A program made the translations under genes and the position numbers. The notes under the pieces were generated by a model. That model saw nothing but the letters and a program-made list of their open reading frames with translations. It ran no database searches and was not told the DNA's origin. DNA of 26,139 bases from Chrysochromulina tobinii (taxonomy: Eukaryota > Haptophyta > Prymnesiales > Chrysochromulinaceae), in the NCBI GenBank assembly GCA_001275005.1, contig JWZX01003116.1, positions 1 to 26,139 of the forward strand, in the 5' to 3' direction. Positions 1-12,122 of the stretch are shown in pieces (within the stretch, counting starts at the first letter, position 1; each line of letters opens with the position of its first letter).

Positions 1-2391
1 CCTTGCCCCCATCGCCACCACCCTCGCCTCCCCCATCGCCGCCGCCCTCGCCTCCCCCATCGCCACCACCCTCGCCTCCCCCATCGCCGCCGCCCTCGCC
101 CCCACCGCCCCCGTCGTCCCCGTCGCCCCCGTCGCCCCCTCGCCCGCCGCCCCTACCGCGCATGCCGCCCGCCCCAAGTGTGGTCAACTGCAGAAACTGC
201 CAACTGACAAATCGAGGCTACTGCTCGCGTCTGGGCGTGTGCGATCGCATCAGTCTCAACCCTTGCGCCCCCTCCGTGATGGGGACGCCAACTGGCGGCC
301 TAGGGGCGGCCGAATACATCGCCCCCAACAATCAAACCTACTGGATGCTGGTCAGCTACGGCGTTCCGGTGCTCAGCCAGTTCTGCGCTGCGGTCACTGC
401 GCCTCGAATGCCACCTCCTTCGCCTCGTGCGCCCCCATTCCCACCAATGCCCCCTAGGCCGCCGCCTGCGCCGAGCCGGCCGCCGCCGAGCCCGCCTCCG
501 CCTCCGTTCCCGCCACTTGTGTGCAACAATGCCTGTACTCAGCACGGATGGGTCAGTGACGGCGTATGCGACGACGGCGGGCAAGGCGCTGAGTATAGTG
601 AGTGTGCGACCGGCACGGATTGCGCCGACTGTGGCATTCGCCTGGCACCGTCGCCTCCGCCAGTGCCACCCTCCCGTTCGCCGCCATCGCCCCCGCCGCC
701 CTCACCCTCGCCACCGCCGCCCAACTTGCCAACCTTTGGGTCCCAGCCTGCCCCTCCGCCACCTCCGCCGGCTGTCGAGTCACGCGAGACCTTGATCTCA
801 ATCTCAGGCGTGGAGTCCGCCGTCTGCGGCATGCCCAGCGGATGCACCTTTTCGTACGCTCTCAGCATGACGCCGGTGCTCACGAACACGTCGCCGCGCA
901 CTGCCAACCAGGGCGACGTCATCACGATCCAGGGACACGCCCTCTCGTTGACTGCAAACCAGAACATCGTGACCGTCGGTGGCGAGCCATGCGATGTGCT
1001 CACGGCCGCAGTTGACAACAGCTTCGTGCCGCCCAATTGCGCCGCTCTCTCGTGCACACTCCAGATGCGGACGCTCGTGAACCTTACCTGCCGCATGCCC
1101 TCCCTCGACTCCTTTGCACCCCACACCATCAGCGTCTCCGTCGCTGGCAACGGTGCATCGCCTGCACTTCCTGGAGCTCATGTGAGCGTTTCGCCCGTCA
1201 TTCGCTCGGTGTCGCCCACGAGTGGATCCCTTGCTGGCGGAACGCTTGTCAACCTATACGGCGACGGTCTGAGCGACCGCGTGGGCGAGCTCGACGTGCG
1301 GTTTGGCAGCGTGCGCTGCCGCGTTCTGGTCGTCAACGCATCGCAGGCCACGTGCATCACCAGCGCGCACGCGACGCAGACATCAGACAAAGTTGAGGCG
1401 ATTGCCGTCCGCGTACGAGGCGTTCTCGCCGGCGGCGGGAACCGCTCGTTCTTGTTCGCGCTCGCCAGCACGCCTGTGCTGACAACGGCAGCCGTTGCGG
1501 ATCGGACGAATCTCAGCAATTGGCTGGTCACGGTCTCCGGCTCAGGATTCCTCAGCCCGGCTTCGGCGAACGTGATCTACATTGGCAGCACACCATGTGT
1601 GCCGACCGACTCTTCGACGGCCACGCAGATCACGTGCAATGCCAACCCACCGCTGTCAGGCACGCAGGTGGTCACTCTAATGAACGTGGGTGGCTCCGCC
1701 CGAGGCAGCTCCGGCCTGCCCACCGTTGCCGGCATGACTCTCATCTTGTCGGTGCTCTCGCCTGCAACCGTGAGCCTCGCGGGTGGCGCCGAGCTCGTCA
1801 TCAACGGCGCGGGCTTCTCCGAGACCAGCAGCCGAGTGACCGTCTGCGGCGTGACGTGCCCCATCAAGTCCGTTGCCTCGACGTCGCTCCGCTGCACTGT
1901 GCCGTCGACGCTCCTTCACCTCGAAGGGGTGCAAGGTCTCAACCTGACTGACTCCACCGCAGCCGTGCTCGACCTTGGCTACGCGGCACCACCGCCGCCA
2001 CCTCCAGGCGTCGCGGCAGTTGTGGTTGCTTCGGGCGCGCTCACGCTCCGGCAAGGCCGGTCTGTGCTGCTTAACTTTGGCGGGCTCACCAACTTCAACC
2101 TGCCCCGCGGCAGCAACCTGACACGCGCCACGCTGCACGTGACACCGCAGAGCGGCGCAGACGGCTCCGTGCTGACGCTCGTGCACGCAACGCTCCACTG
2201 CAGCTCCACCCCGAACCCTCTTTCGATGGGCATGCTCAATGCCCTCATCCAGACCAATGAAACCATCGAGTGGGAGATGCAGCCCTACGACCTCGGCTTC
2301 ACCTCAGATGCAACCCCCGACTTCTCGAGCTTGCTACTCAATGACGTGGGTACATCGACGAACGTGCAGGGCTGCTCCATAGTGGTCCTCT
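1..2391 (+). CDS. Giant fibrocystin-L (PKHD1L1)-like surface protein, part 1: Ser-Pro spacers, Cys modules, IPT/TIG domains (5' partial)
   Basis: The reading frame is already open at the window edge (first full codon at 3), so the true start and signal peptide lie upstream. Visible modules are a Ser-Pro tract (3-170), a Cys-rich stretch (180-385), a second Pro tract (405-515), an LNR-like module with CDDGG and GTDCADCG signatures (519-645), a third Pro tract (645-775), and four IPT/TIG immunoglobulin-like folds at about 870-1190, 1194-1470, 1470-1725 and 1740-1930. Each IPT shows the family pattern of P.(V/L)..(V/L).P followed by G...I.G..L. A beta-sandwich domain follows (about 2004-2500) with the TPDFSSLLLND signature seen next to G8 domains in algal and bacterial proteins. 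The frame stays open to 2738, but past about 2391 it turns into Arg/Cys-rich nonsense while the frame one base earlier continues the same domain. The role is probably extracellular adhesion or recognition; that is inferred from domains only. Confidence 0.85.
9..104 (+). repeat. 24-bp tandem repeat coding PSPPPSPP
   Basis: There are four consecutive 24-bp units (9-32, 33-56, 57-80, 81-104). Units 1 and 3 are identical with CCACCA in the middle. Units 2 and 4 have CCGCCG at that place, and unit 4 diverges in its last two codons. The pattern therefore has a 48-bp higher-order period, suggesting recent unequal exchange of a two-unit block. It encodes a Ser-Pro spacer likely to be hydroxylated and glycosylated in an alga. 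Confidence 0.85.
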
Positions 2392-2411
2392 GCATGCCAA
2401 GGACGGCCCAG
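2382..2411 (+). other. Frame change between parts 1 and 2 of the giant gene
   Basis: The frame starting at 3 encodes the beta-sandwich domain through SIVVL (about 2388). From about 2393 the frame one base earlier continues it as AKDGPGVRSFYSP. One base missing near 2389-2391 would explain this. A formal alternative is a 62-nt GT-AG intron (2350-2411, GTACAT...CCCAG), which restores the frame but removes a predicted beta-strand. I favour a one-base deletion in the sequence, with moderate confidence. Confidence 0.6.
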
Positions 2412-5400
2412 GCGTGCGCTCCTTCTACTCCCCAGCCACAAACCTCAGCCGGCCAGAACTGCGTCTGCTCTTCAACCCGCCATCGACCGCCGCCCAGGCC
2501 ACATGGGCGACCAACGCGGCGTGTCCGGTGCAAGTCTCGGTGCCTACGGTGCTCTCGGCGTCGGCAACGCTCTCATGCACCACGCCATTTGATGCGACTG
2601 CCTCTCTGCTGCTCGGCGACACGAATTCGTGTCCACACCTGCGGCTCGAAGCAACGGCAGCAACCAGCACCGGCACGTGCGCGCTCTCCGTCAACGGTCT
2701 CAATCTCATGTCCAGCTGCGGCCTTGACAGCCTCGTAGTTGGCCGCGATGGCGTGTGCGTCGCAGTCATTGATCCTCCCAATAAGCCTCGGACGGCGTGT
2801 TTCAACACCAAGACGCAGGGCGATGGCGCGGAGAAACTCGCTTCGTGGATCGATGCGCTTCCGCTGGGCGCCCAGGTCATGGTTGCCTCGTGCTCGCGAC
2901 TGTCGTGGTCACATAATCGCATCAATCTCGCCACCGTACTGAGGACCGTCGGAGCGGTCAATCCGCCAACGCGCATTGACGATGCCTACGCACTCGTGGG
3001 CATCAAGGGCGCAACGGTGCCCCTAGCCGAGGCCCGTACCCCCTGCTGTACCAACCCAACTGGGCCACTGCAAGTCTGCCTAACGTGCTCTCAGGCACTC
3101 GCTAAGGCCACCTCCACGGTTGAGTGCGGCGTGGCGATCTCGTCTACCAACTCTTCCACCATTGGCACTTCGGTCCTCGGCAGCGAGCAGCCTTGGCAGC
3201 CGTTGAGCGCAGCGTCCGACGCGACTGTGCGTGAGACGATATTGAGCGCGTACAAGACTGCGATCCTGACTGTCCCGGACGGCAGTACGTCCGACAGCTC
3301 CTCTTCGACCGCCAGCGCCATCACCAGCCTTGTGGATGTCATCACCAATCTGCAGGCTCAAGATGTGGATACCTTCGATAAGCCGTGTACAAGCTCACTG
3401 GCTGATGCATACGGCGTCCGGCACGGCGCTCGACTGGCCACCGATGCTGACGCGTCGAGCTACTGGCTGTCCGTTGGCCGCAATGACTCGTTGCTCACAA
3501 TTGACCTCGGCATGGACACGGTGATCCGCGCGCTCACCTTCACTTGGAGGTACCCAGCGTCGACAGTACTCGTGCTTGTTTCGGACAAGGTGACGGGCAA
3601 CGCGGACGCCGACTGGGAGATTGCTGGTGCCACGTATGGATCTGCACCCTCCCGAATGTCGCTCTCGGAGACGGCTGTTGCTGGTGTCTCCAGGCCCTAC
3701 GTCAAGGCTCGCCGGCTTCGCATCTACTTGACTGGCGCTGCTGACGCGGCATGGCCAATGTTTGGTCTCAGCTCGCTCGTTTCCGATAGCTGCGAGGTGC
3801 CGAGAGTGACGCAGACGGTGGGTACCAACCTTGCGTACGCCCGCTCGGCCACGCCGCTTGTGCAGTCGGTCACGCCTCGTCGTGGAAGCACCGCTGGTGG
3901 CACTGCGCTCACCATCAGAGTCGAGGGCCTCCCGGCGTCGGTGACTGCCTCTCAAGTGAGCGTCACCATTGCGGGTAAGGCTTGCACGGTTTCGTTCGCC
4001 TCAGCCTCGAGCAACGAGGTGCGCTGCACGACGGGCTCGTATGGCGTTACGAGCCTTGCCAATCCTGGTCTGGGGTCCGTCCAGCTGACCATTTCCAGTC
4101 TTGGCACTGCGGCCGCCACAGCAGAGGCGACGTACGAGTACATAGACCTCTGGTCGCGCCGCACGACGTGGGGCGGTGCGGGCTACACCATCCCTGGTCT
4201 GGAGACAGCTGGGGATTCGGTATGGATCCAAAATGGCCAGCGCATTCTACTCGACTGCTCGGTTCGGCTGTACATGCTGATTGTGCAAGGCGTCCTTCAG
4301 TTTGATCGCGTCAACATCAACCTGGACGCCAATTACATCTTCGTAATGGGCGGCTCGTTCATCGTAGGCACGGAAACTGAGCCCTTTATGCAGAAAGCGG
4401 TCATCACACTGCATGGCAGCCCAGTCTCGAATGAGATCCCCGTTTACGGCGCCAAGACGCTCTCGTGCCGATTCTGCACCCTCGATCTGCATGGAAAACC
4501 GTTGCTTGGTGGACGCACGCACACTAAGCTCGCGAAGACCGTGTCTGCCGGCGCCACGTACATCGACTTGATGGAGCCAGTGAGTTGGGACATTGACAGC
4601 ATGATCGCCATCACATCGACCCACTTTAATGGAACCTTAGAGGAGGCGGAGACGAATGGGATTCAAGCGCTGCTCAATGGCGGCACACGCATCCAGCTCA
4701 TTGAGCCGCTCATGTATGGTCACCTCGGCGAGATCAAGTACCTCGACGGCGGCCACTCCGTTGCGTTTCGTGCCAACGTGGCCATCCTCTCTCGCAACGT
4801 CGTCGTCTCGGGCAATGATATGTCGCAGCTCGACAAGCACGGCGTGCACATCATGCTGCACTCGCGCTCGCACGAGAGCATCGCAGATCGCTCCCAGGGC
4901 GAGTCTCTCACAGCACGAATCGAGAACATCGAGGTGCGCTATGCCGGCCAGATGGGTCGCATGGGACGGTACCCTATCCATTTCCACATGATTGGCGCCG
5001 TCAAGAACTCCTACGTGCGCCAGAACTCCATCCACCACACGTACAATCGCGCAATCGCGATCCACGGCGTTCACTTCTTACGCGTGCAGGACAATGTCGC
5101 CTTCGAGACGCGCGGCCACACGTACTTTGTGGAGGACGGAGTGGAGACTAGAAACGTCATCACGGGCAACCTTGGCGCTAACACGCGCGAGGCATTCGTC
5201 GGCCTCACGAGCGACGCAACACCTGCCACTTACTGGCTTGTCAACGGTGACAACTACGTCGAGCGCAACATCGCCGCCGGCTCGACGCACTATGGCTTCT
5301 GGTTCTTCCCGGAGCCCAAGATTCGCGGCGCCTCCGAGTTCGATCCGGGCTGCAGCGACATTTGCCCGCAGGGCGTGCCGCTCTACCACTTTGCGGACAA

Positions 5401-8400
5401 CGAGGCGCACAATAACGGCCGGTACGGCCTACGCATCTTCACTGGCCGCTCGCCTCATAACGGCGAGGGAATGCCTGGCTTCTATCCTGTGCAAGCGCGC
5501 TCGTGCGACCCGGTAAGTGCCAACAACACCTTCGCGACCGCTCGCTTCCAGCGGCAGTACTCGTGGCGCAACGGCAAGAACGGCATCACATTCGGCTCGG
5601 TCGCCGCTGTGCACATCATTGATGCGGTTGTGGCTGATAACAACATGCGTGGCATCGAGGGCACCGGAGCTGATGGCGTCGTTGTCGGCCTTGACACGGT
5701 GACGAAGCTCCGTGGGCCCTGGGGCGCCAACAAGCTCATCCGCCCGCTCTTTGTAGGGCACCCTCTGCCCTGCCCTGCGTGCTCGCACACTTGGATGCCC
5801 AACTTCCCTGTCGAGGGTGGACCTTCTGGCTGGTCGACCCCGGTCCGCGTGGGTCTGGAGCAGCCTGCATGGCTGGGACTGATCGTCGAGAACGCCACCT
5901 TCATCAACTATGATCGCGACGGCATGGTTGCGGTGGGTGGCTTTGCCAAGGCCATCCCTCCCTTCGGCGCAGGCTACGACTTCAAAAATGCAGGAGCAAT
6001 GGAAACGCGCTTCAGCGGGGTGAGGTGGCTGCAGTCTTCGCACCGCGTGCGCTGGCGCTGGCAAGATGAGGCACTCTTCTACGACATCGATGGCAGCTTT
6101 GCCGAACAACCCTTCTGCGCGGGCTGCACGGTGCTCAAGAATGACCTCGTGTCCAACTCTGATGCCTTTCCCGACTGCTATCAGGACTCGCGCTACGATG
6201 GCACGATCTGTAAACCGACGTACAAGATTGTGCAGGCTGGATTTCTTCCGTCGAATCCGCTCATGCTCATCACGACGCTGCGCCTCTCGCATCGCGACCA
6301 GCAGGGCATGTACGTGCGCGAGGATGACGCTGCCTACCTGCGCAAAAAGTGGCGGCCCGAGGGGCAATTCAATCTGGTTGAGATGGACGTTTCAACCGAC
6401 GCGATGACTGCCACTATGATCGGCGAGCTGGACCCGGACTGGCAGGGGCATTGGATCCGAGCCTCGGGTGTGTGGATCAGCGAGCGTATGGCCGAGTTTA
6501 CCTTCGAATACGATGACTGGTTTGAAACTTCCCAACCAAAAGTTGACAAGGACAGACCGTCCGGGGCTCAATTCGACGACGATTCCACGCTTATCCGGCG
6601 CTCTTGCCGCCAAGTAAACAATCGCAACTGCTCGACAAGCGGTTGCCTGCCTTCGAGGCTTGAAAGTGTGCGGCAGATGGTGAATGGTACCGGGAAATGC
6701 ATGGCGGGAAATGGCGAACCATTCGCATGCTCCTACGGAGAAATAGCAGTACTTACTGGAGAGAATATGCAAGATTTCTCGATTGCGCAACCGCTTACAG
6801 TCTATGCTGGATACACCTGTTGCCGACTCCCTCCTCTGCAGACACCCTCCTCGCCGTCGGCCAGCCTTGGCGGCAGCGGCGGCAGCAGCGGTGGGGGGCA
6901 GGGGCGTCGGAGAATGCAAGCCTCCTGCGGGCCTACCACGCGGGTCGCCCTTGCCATCTTTTCGGAGGATGGCACCTCATTGACTTGGGTGAATGGCAGC
7001 GACCACACCCTGAATTCTACTATTCAGCTCAACTTGCACGTCACCTGGTACAACTGCGAGCTTGTGCCCGAGAAGTGCACAGACGGCGGCGTGCGCTATC
7101 CGTCAACATCTTCGAAGACGATCGCACGTCGTAGACCCGTGGGCATGAATCTTGCCAACACCCCCCACTTCGAAGGCTCGCAGTTCCAGACGCAATTCGT
7201 GGCCAACCGCACGTACATGGTCGAATTATTAGGCATTGTTGGCTTCATGCACATCGAGAAGACAGCCATCACCGTGGGACAAAACCTCGGGCCGTATGAT
7301 TGGCTCGAGTTCGAGACGGCACCTTTCCCGGCGTATCTGAAGACACACGTCGATCCCGGCATTCGTCCACGCGGAGCGCTGCCATCGCAAGCGGTACTTC
7401 AAACGCAAGCGGCTGCAGCAGCTGCCGAGGCCTCGGAGCTGGAGGCGGAGGCGGTCCGCCTTTATTCTCTGTATGGTCCAAGCTCGGCCACACCAACAGC
7501 GTGGATCTGGCAGGCTGCCCGACAGGCAGCGAGTCTGGCAGCCTGGCAGGCGCAGTCAGGGATCTGGCCTCTCACCGGCATGCCTTCGGACTTTGCGCCT
7601 TTCACTGCAATTCCCCGGCCTTTCCCCGCCGTTGCCACCGACGATTGGAGCGACGTTGCCACTCGCCCTTACAATCCAGCTGACGAGACCTCTGGCGGCC
7701 GTCGCCGCCTCGTCACGAGGCGCCGGCTCTCAACAGGTACCGTCTCTTGGAGCACGAAGACTGAGGCAGTGACCATTCGCATCTACGGACAGGCCAATTG
7801 TATGACGGAGCGCCCCTGGGACCCCTGCGGCGGCGTGGCGGGCGCTTTTCAGATGCGCTACGCGCCGCCCCCGTCGCCGCCGCCCCCCTCGCCACCGTTG
7901 CCACCGCCGCCCCCCCCGAGCCCCCCCCCCTTTCCGTCGCCTCCTGCGGACCCACGTGCCTTTGTGGCAGATCTGCGCATGACAATCGCCACGAACGTAC
8001 TAGCCTCGTTCTCCGCTTCTGCCCTGACAACCTCGGTGGAGAACCGTTTCCGGTCTGCTCTAAGCGAGGCCGAGAGAAATTCTTCTGTATTCAGCGCAAC
8101 GCTGATGATTCGGACTGCCGTGTCGGTGTCCATCGCGGGAGATGTGACCAATGCGCAGACGCTTGAAAAGGCCCGCGCTGCAGCTGAGGCTGAGGTTTGC
8201 AATGGGCAGCGAACCACTTGCTCTGTGACAGTGGCCTCGGCGTCGCTAGTGAACGCCCCCGGCGGCCGTCGCCAGCTGCAGACGACTACGACGAGCAATA
8301 TTGTCTTCACGGTCACAAGGGACCTGTACGAGCAGGAGGCGCCAGCCCCATTCCCTATCCTCGAGGCAGTCAGTGAGAACGATGGGCCCGTCGAAGCGGC

Positions 8401-11400
8401 CAGTCCCTTTATCTTCGCGAAGCCAGCTACTGCAACGGAGCCAATCGCCTTTCTCTCGCCGAACGCTACCGTGCTCGACATTGCCACCCCAGCGGCCCTC
8501 AGCCTCGGGAACCGCGTGCTTGCTGGGCTGCGCCTCGCCTCTTCCTTCAGCCCTTCTTTAACCTCTTCGAACCTTTCGAACGTCCTTGTTCAGAGCGCGG
8601 GCACCGCTTTGGGCGTTGATGGCGGCAACGTCGGCAACAGGAGTAATAGCATCCGCGCAGCGGTTGCCTCAGACCTGCGCATCCAGGCCACCCAGATCTC
8701 GGTGGCTCCTATTTTAGTGTATCATCCGCCCAGCCCACCGCCGTTCTCGCCGCCTTCTCCGCCTTCGCCTCCAGTGCCCCCGCATATCCCTCCAGGATTT
8801 CCATTTCTCCCACCTTCCATTCCTGACTCGGAGTGGCGCACGTACTATACGGCTGGCTGTGATACTACCTGCTTTGGTGGCTGCTTCTCATCGATGTGGT
8901 CCGAGATGTACACGTGGCATGGACAGGGTATTGGCCTCGGTGCTACCGAGGACAACGCCCTCTTTGTGTGGCCGGGCTTCAAGAGTAATGTGACCATCAA
9001 GCGCTGCCGAACGGTGGTGCTTGACATGAACCTAGACGTGCAGCTGTACTCTCTCGTCGTGTGGGGGGTGCTCGACATCGCGAATCGCCCCGACGCAATT
9101 ATCAGCCTGGGTACAATCTGCATCAACATCAAGCCGGGTGGCAAAATTGTTGCCGGCTCTTCCACGCAGCACTTTATGGGGATGCTCCAGTTTCTCTTCG
9201 TGGGTGATGAGCTGACCGAAAGTGCGCACTGCGGTGGCGTTAAAGGCCGCTATTTCGATGTCAACGGCGCTCTTGAACTGTACGGTGACGCACCGAATGG
9301 GCCGATGTGGTCGCGGCTGCGCGATACGGCCCTCCCGGGGTCTCGCGTTCTTCTTGTGATCGGACGCATCGAGTGGCAAGTCGATGATCAGGTGATCATC
9401 GGCACATCCGGCGACGACGCGAGCCAGACGGAATGGGGTACCATCTGGGCCATTCGGTATGTACCTAGTCCCACGGGCGGCCAGGATACGGAGATTAGCA
9501 TTCTCAACCCGCTCGTCCACCGTCACATTGGCGTCACGGAACGGCATGGTTCTCACACGCTCGAGATGCGTGCCGAGGTTGGCCTCTACCTCCGTGCGAA
9601 GACCAGCAGCGCATCCCCATCCATTCGTCGACCATCGATCTCCATCCAAGGCGCCGACTCTCTCCGTGCCGACTTCCGGTTCAAAACTATGCAGGTGAGT
9701 CTTTTCGGAGTGATCGTTCAGGTGCTTGGCAGTGGCAGTGCGGTGCTGCGTGGCGTGCGCGTTGAGAATGGCGGCGCGGTGTTCCCTAGCTTAGTTTGCC
9801 TACGCTTTGGGCGCAAGGTGGTGCCGATGATTCAGTGCGGCAGGAGCGGATGCGACATCCGCAGCTCAAACCTCCTCCCTCGCTTGGGTTCGAGTATTGA
9901 GGCTTTTGCGGGCCGTTACGAGAACAACGTCTTGTGGCACACTTTGAACGGCTTCAATGTAGGGGGCACCGCCGTCCTCATGAACAACATCGTCTACGGC
10001 ATGGTGGAGCACCCCACGCTCGATTTTAATTCTGGAATTCGTGTCCTGGATTGTGGCTGGCGACTTACGATGATTGGCAACGTGGTCTCTGGTGCAGAGG
10101 GTGTGTGCCTAGGGATGAACGGCTTCTGCATGCATCGGTCCCGCTTTCAGAACAACACTCTGCACAGCTGCAGCATGGGCATTGTCATCAAAGGAGGTGT
10201 GGAAAGCAGGCCAGACCTCGGTTACGGCGTTGTGCAGGACCTCACCATATGGCGCATCCGTGGAATCGGCGTCTGGGGATACACGCGCAGCAGAGCGCCA
10301 ATCATTTCTAACGTTCGTGTCGCCGACTCCTCCGATGGCTTCTTTTGGAGCAACATTGGCATGGACCCGGAGAAGCACCAGGTGGAGCTCCAGACCATTG
10401 CAATTCAGGACTCGCTCTTCGTCGGCCGCAGCTTCAACAACCCGATCTGCAAGGCACAAACGGCTATCTTGCTTCCCATCTTTGCGTCAGGAGGCCATTC
10501 GATCTCGCCCACAACTTGCGGCCCGCTCGGCGGCGGCTATACCGAGGGCATCTACGGAATGGAGCACCCGACAGGCTCGAACCCTGCCATTGCAGGCGAG
10601 GTGCGCGTCTCAGGCACTACCTTCGTGCGATTCCAGCGCACTGCGCTCAACGGCAACAACTGTGGCGCAAGCAACGTACTGCAGACGACGATGCGTGGCG
10701 GCATGGAGTCGTCGGACGCCGTGCCGCCCCACTTCTTCTCGCGCATCACCATCGACGCCGACTCGCGCGCCAACCTGGCGGATCTGCCGCCGCCCAAGCG
10801 CAGCTGGATCATGCCGTCCAAATGTGTTGTGCTGGACTGCGATGGGCCAAAGCACGTCATGCTGCACGACCTCGATGGCTCGCTCACTGGCGTTGGAGCA
10901 GGCGCAAGCATTACGGCACGCGCCGAGTTCATGAACGAGCTGCGTGACGACATCACCAAGTTCACTTGGTACAATATCCCGACGAAGATGCTCTATGACC
11001 CCGCGCCCTACAACGATCCAGGAGATCCCGGCTGGGACATGAGCGCGTACGCGGCCTACAATAACGGCGCACAGACGTTCACGTACCGTCGTCTCGAGGG
11101 GTCGGACGCCAATGCTAGCTCTGAGCTGATTGGCGTTGGCATTGGCTCTGTAGCTGCCGAGCTGCCACCGCCCCTCATGTCGAGCGAGGAGGCAGCTGCG
11201 GCCACTGCGGCCGAGGAGAACGAGCGCCGTACTCGGCGTGCGCTATCATCGGCCACCGATTCGGACTGGCGCAACCGCATGGTTTTCTTTACAGGCGATG
11301 AGCGCATTTTCTACGCCGGTCAAACTGGCGCGTCGTGTGAGCCCACCTCGGCCATCTACGACCCCGCGTGCCGTTCGATCCGAAAGACACGCCGTGAGGT

Positions 11401-12118
11401 TGCCTACCGTGGCTATGGCACGTATCGTCATGGCTGCGAGCTCAATCGACAATGGAATGCGTGGCTGTGCAACGCCTCCTCCATGCAGCCCGCGCGGCTT
11501 GTCATCGAGAGCATGGACGAAGATCACACCTCACGCAACTTGGCGCCCGTCGCGCTTGCCTCGGGAGGCTACGTCGACCTGTTTGGCGGTGGTTGGGACC
11601 ATCAGCGAGCCAAGGACTGTGGTGGCTATGATTGCCTCAAGCGGCTGTCGACGTTCCACACCACGATTGCGATCAACCGCTCGTACGATCTGGCTTTCAC
11701 GGGCACCAACCCGAAGAACCTGCGCCTGATGCTGCCCTCGGGTGGAGGCGAGGCGACCCAGATGGAGATGCTTTGGTCGCGCGTGGTCATCTCCATCTTC
11801 TACAGCAACCCGCAGAAACTCGAGGTACACTACCAGGATCAGTTCATGCCGCCCATGGAGGCACACATGCTCTCGAGCAACTCGTACAACTTCTCCATGC
11901 GCAAGCCTGTCATCAGCGATTCGTGTGGCTCGAACGCCTTCGCTGCGTGGGAGAATAAGCTGTACGTGCTCGTCTGTGGCGGCGTGCCCGGCGTTGAGAT
12001 CAAGACGGTTGACAAGATTGTGCTGTCGCTTGGCATCGAGGTGACCATCGAGGAGTTTTTTGACGCGCAATACCTAGTGCGCAACCTTGCATCACTCTTC
12101 GGCATCCCATCCGACTAG
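2392..12118 (+). CDS. Giant fibrocystin-L-like surface protein, part 2: ILEI/GG, discoidin-like, two G8 domains and two parallel beta-helices
   Basis: This frame continues part 1; it is open from 2345, and its first GTG/ATG-type codon is not a believable start. An ILEI/FAM3 ('GG') domain at about 2680-3040 shows GVCVAVIDPP and an F-x-T-x-GDG pattern. A discoidin (F5/8C)-like domain follows at about 3413-3800, a fifth IPT at 3848-4140 and the first G8 domain at about 4150-4500. Next come PbH1 beta-helix repeats at about 4900-5900 with the family hallmarks GRYPIHFHM and GHTYFVEDG. After a Ser-Pro linker (7863-7950) and an SEA-like module there is a second G8 (about 8895-9300) and a second beta-helix (about 9690-10760). 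The region 11390-12115 carries PKHD1-family landmarks: WNAWLCN, LVIESMDEDH, GGYVDLF and NLASLFGI. Two G8/PbH1 units are the PKHD1/PKHD1L1 arrangement, while the ILEI domain is typical of CEMIP/TMEM2. The frame ends at TAG 12116-12118 in the middle of a conserved domain. Confidence 0.88.
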
Positions 12119-12122
12119 GATG
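12111..12122 (+). other. Frame change between parts 2 and 3: in-frame TAG inside a conserved domain
   Basis: The sequence reads CCGACTAGGATG. Part 2 ends at GAC TAG. Skipping the single T at 12116 gives GAC AGG ATG CGA, that is S-D-R-M-R-V, which joins the two halves of the conserved PKHD1/CEMIP-type segment (LGI...R-x-R-V...V.GS) without a gap. It is either a one-base insertion error or a +1 frameshift at a stop codon. A 64-nt GT-AG intron (12055-12118) would also restore frame but would delete the conserved NLASLFGI segment, so it is less likely. Confidence 0.7.

Noticed and set aside
5429-6367. Antisense open frame of 312 codons
   Set aside because: It lies opposite the beta-helix coding region, has no recognisable domain, and is the kind of shadow frame expected in GC-rich DNA.
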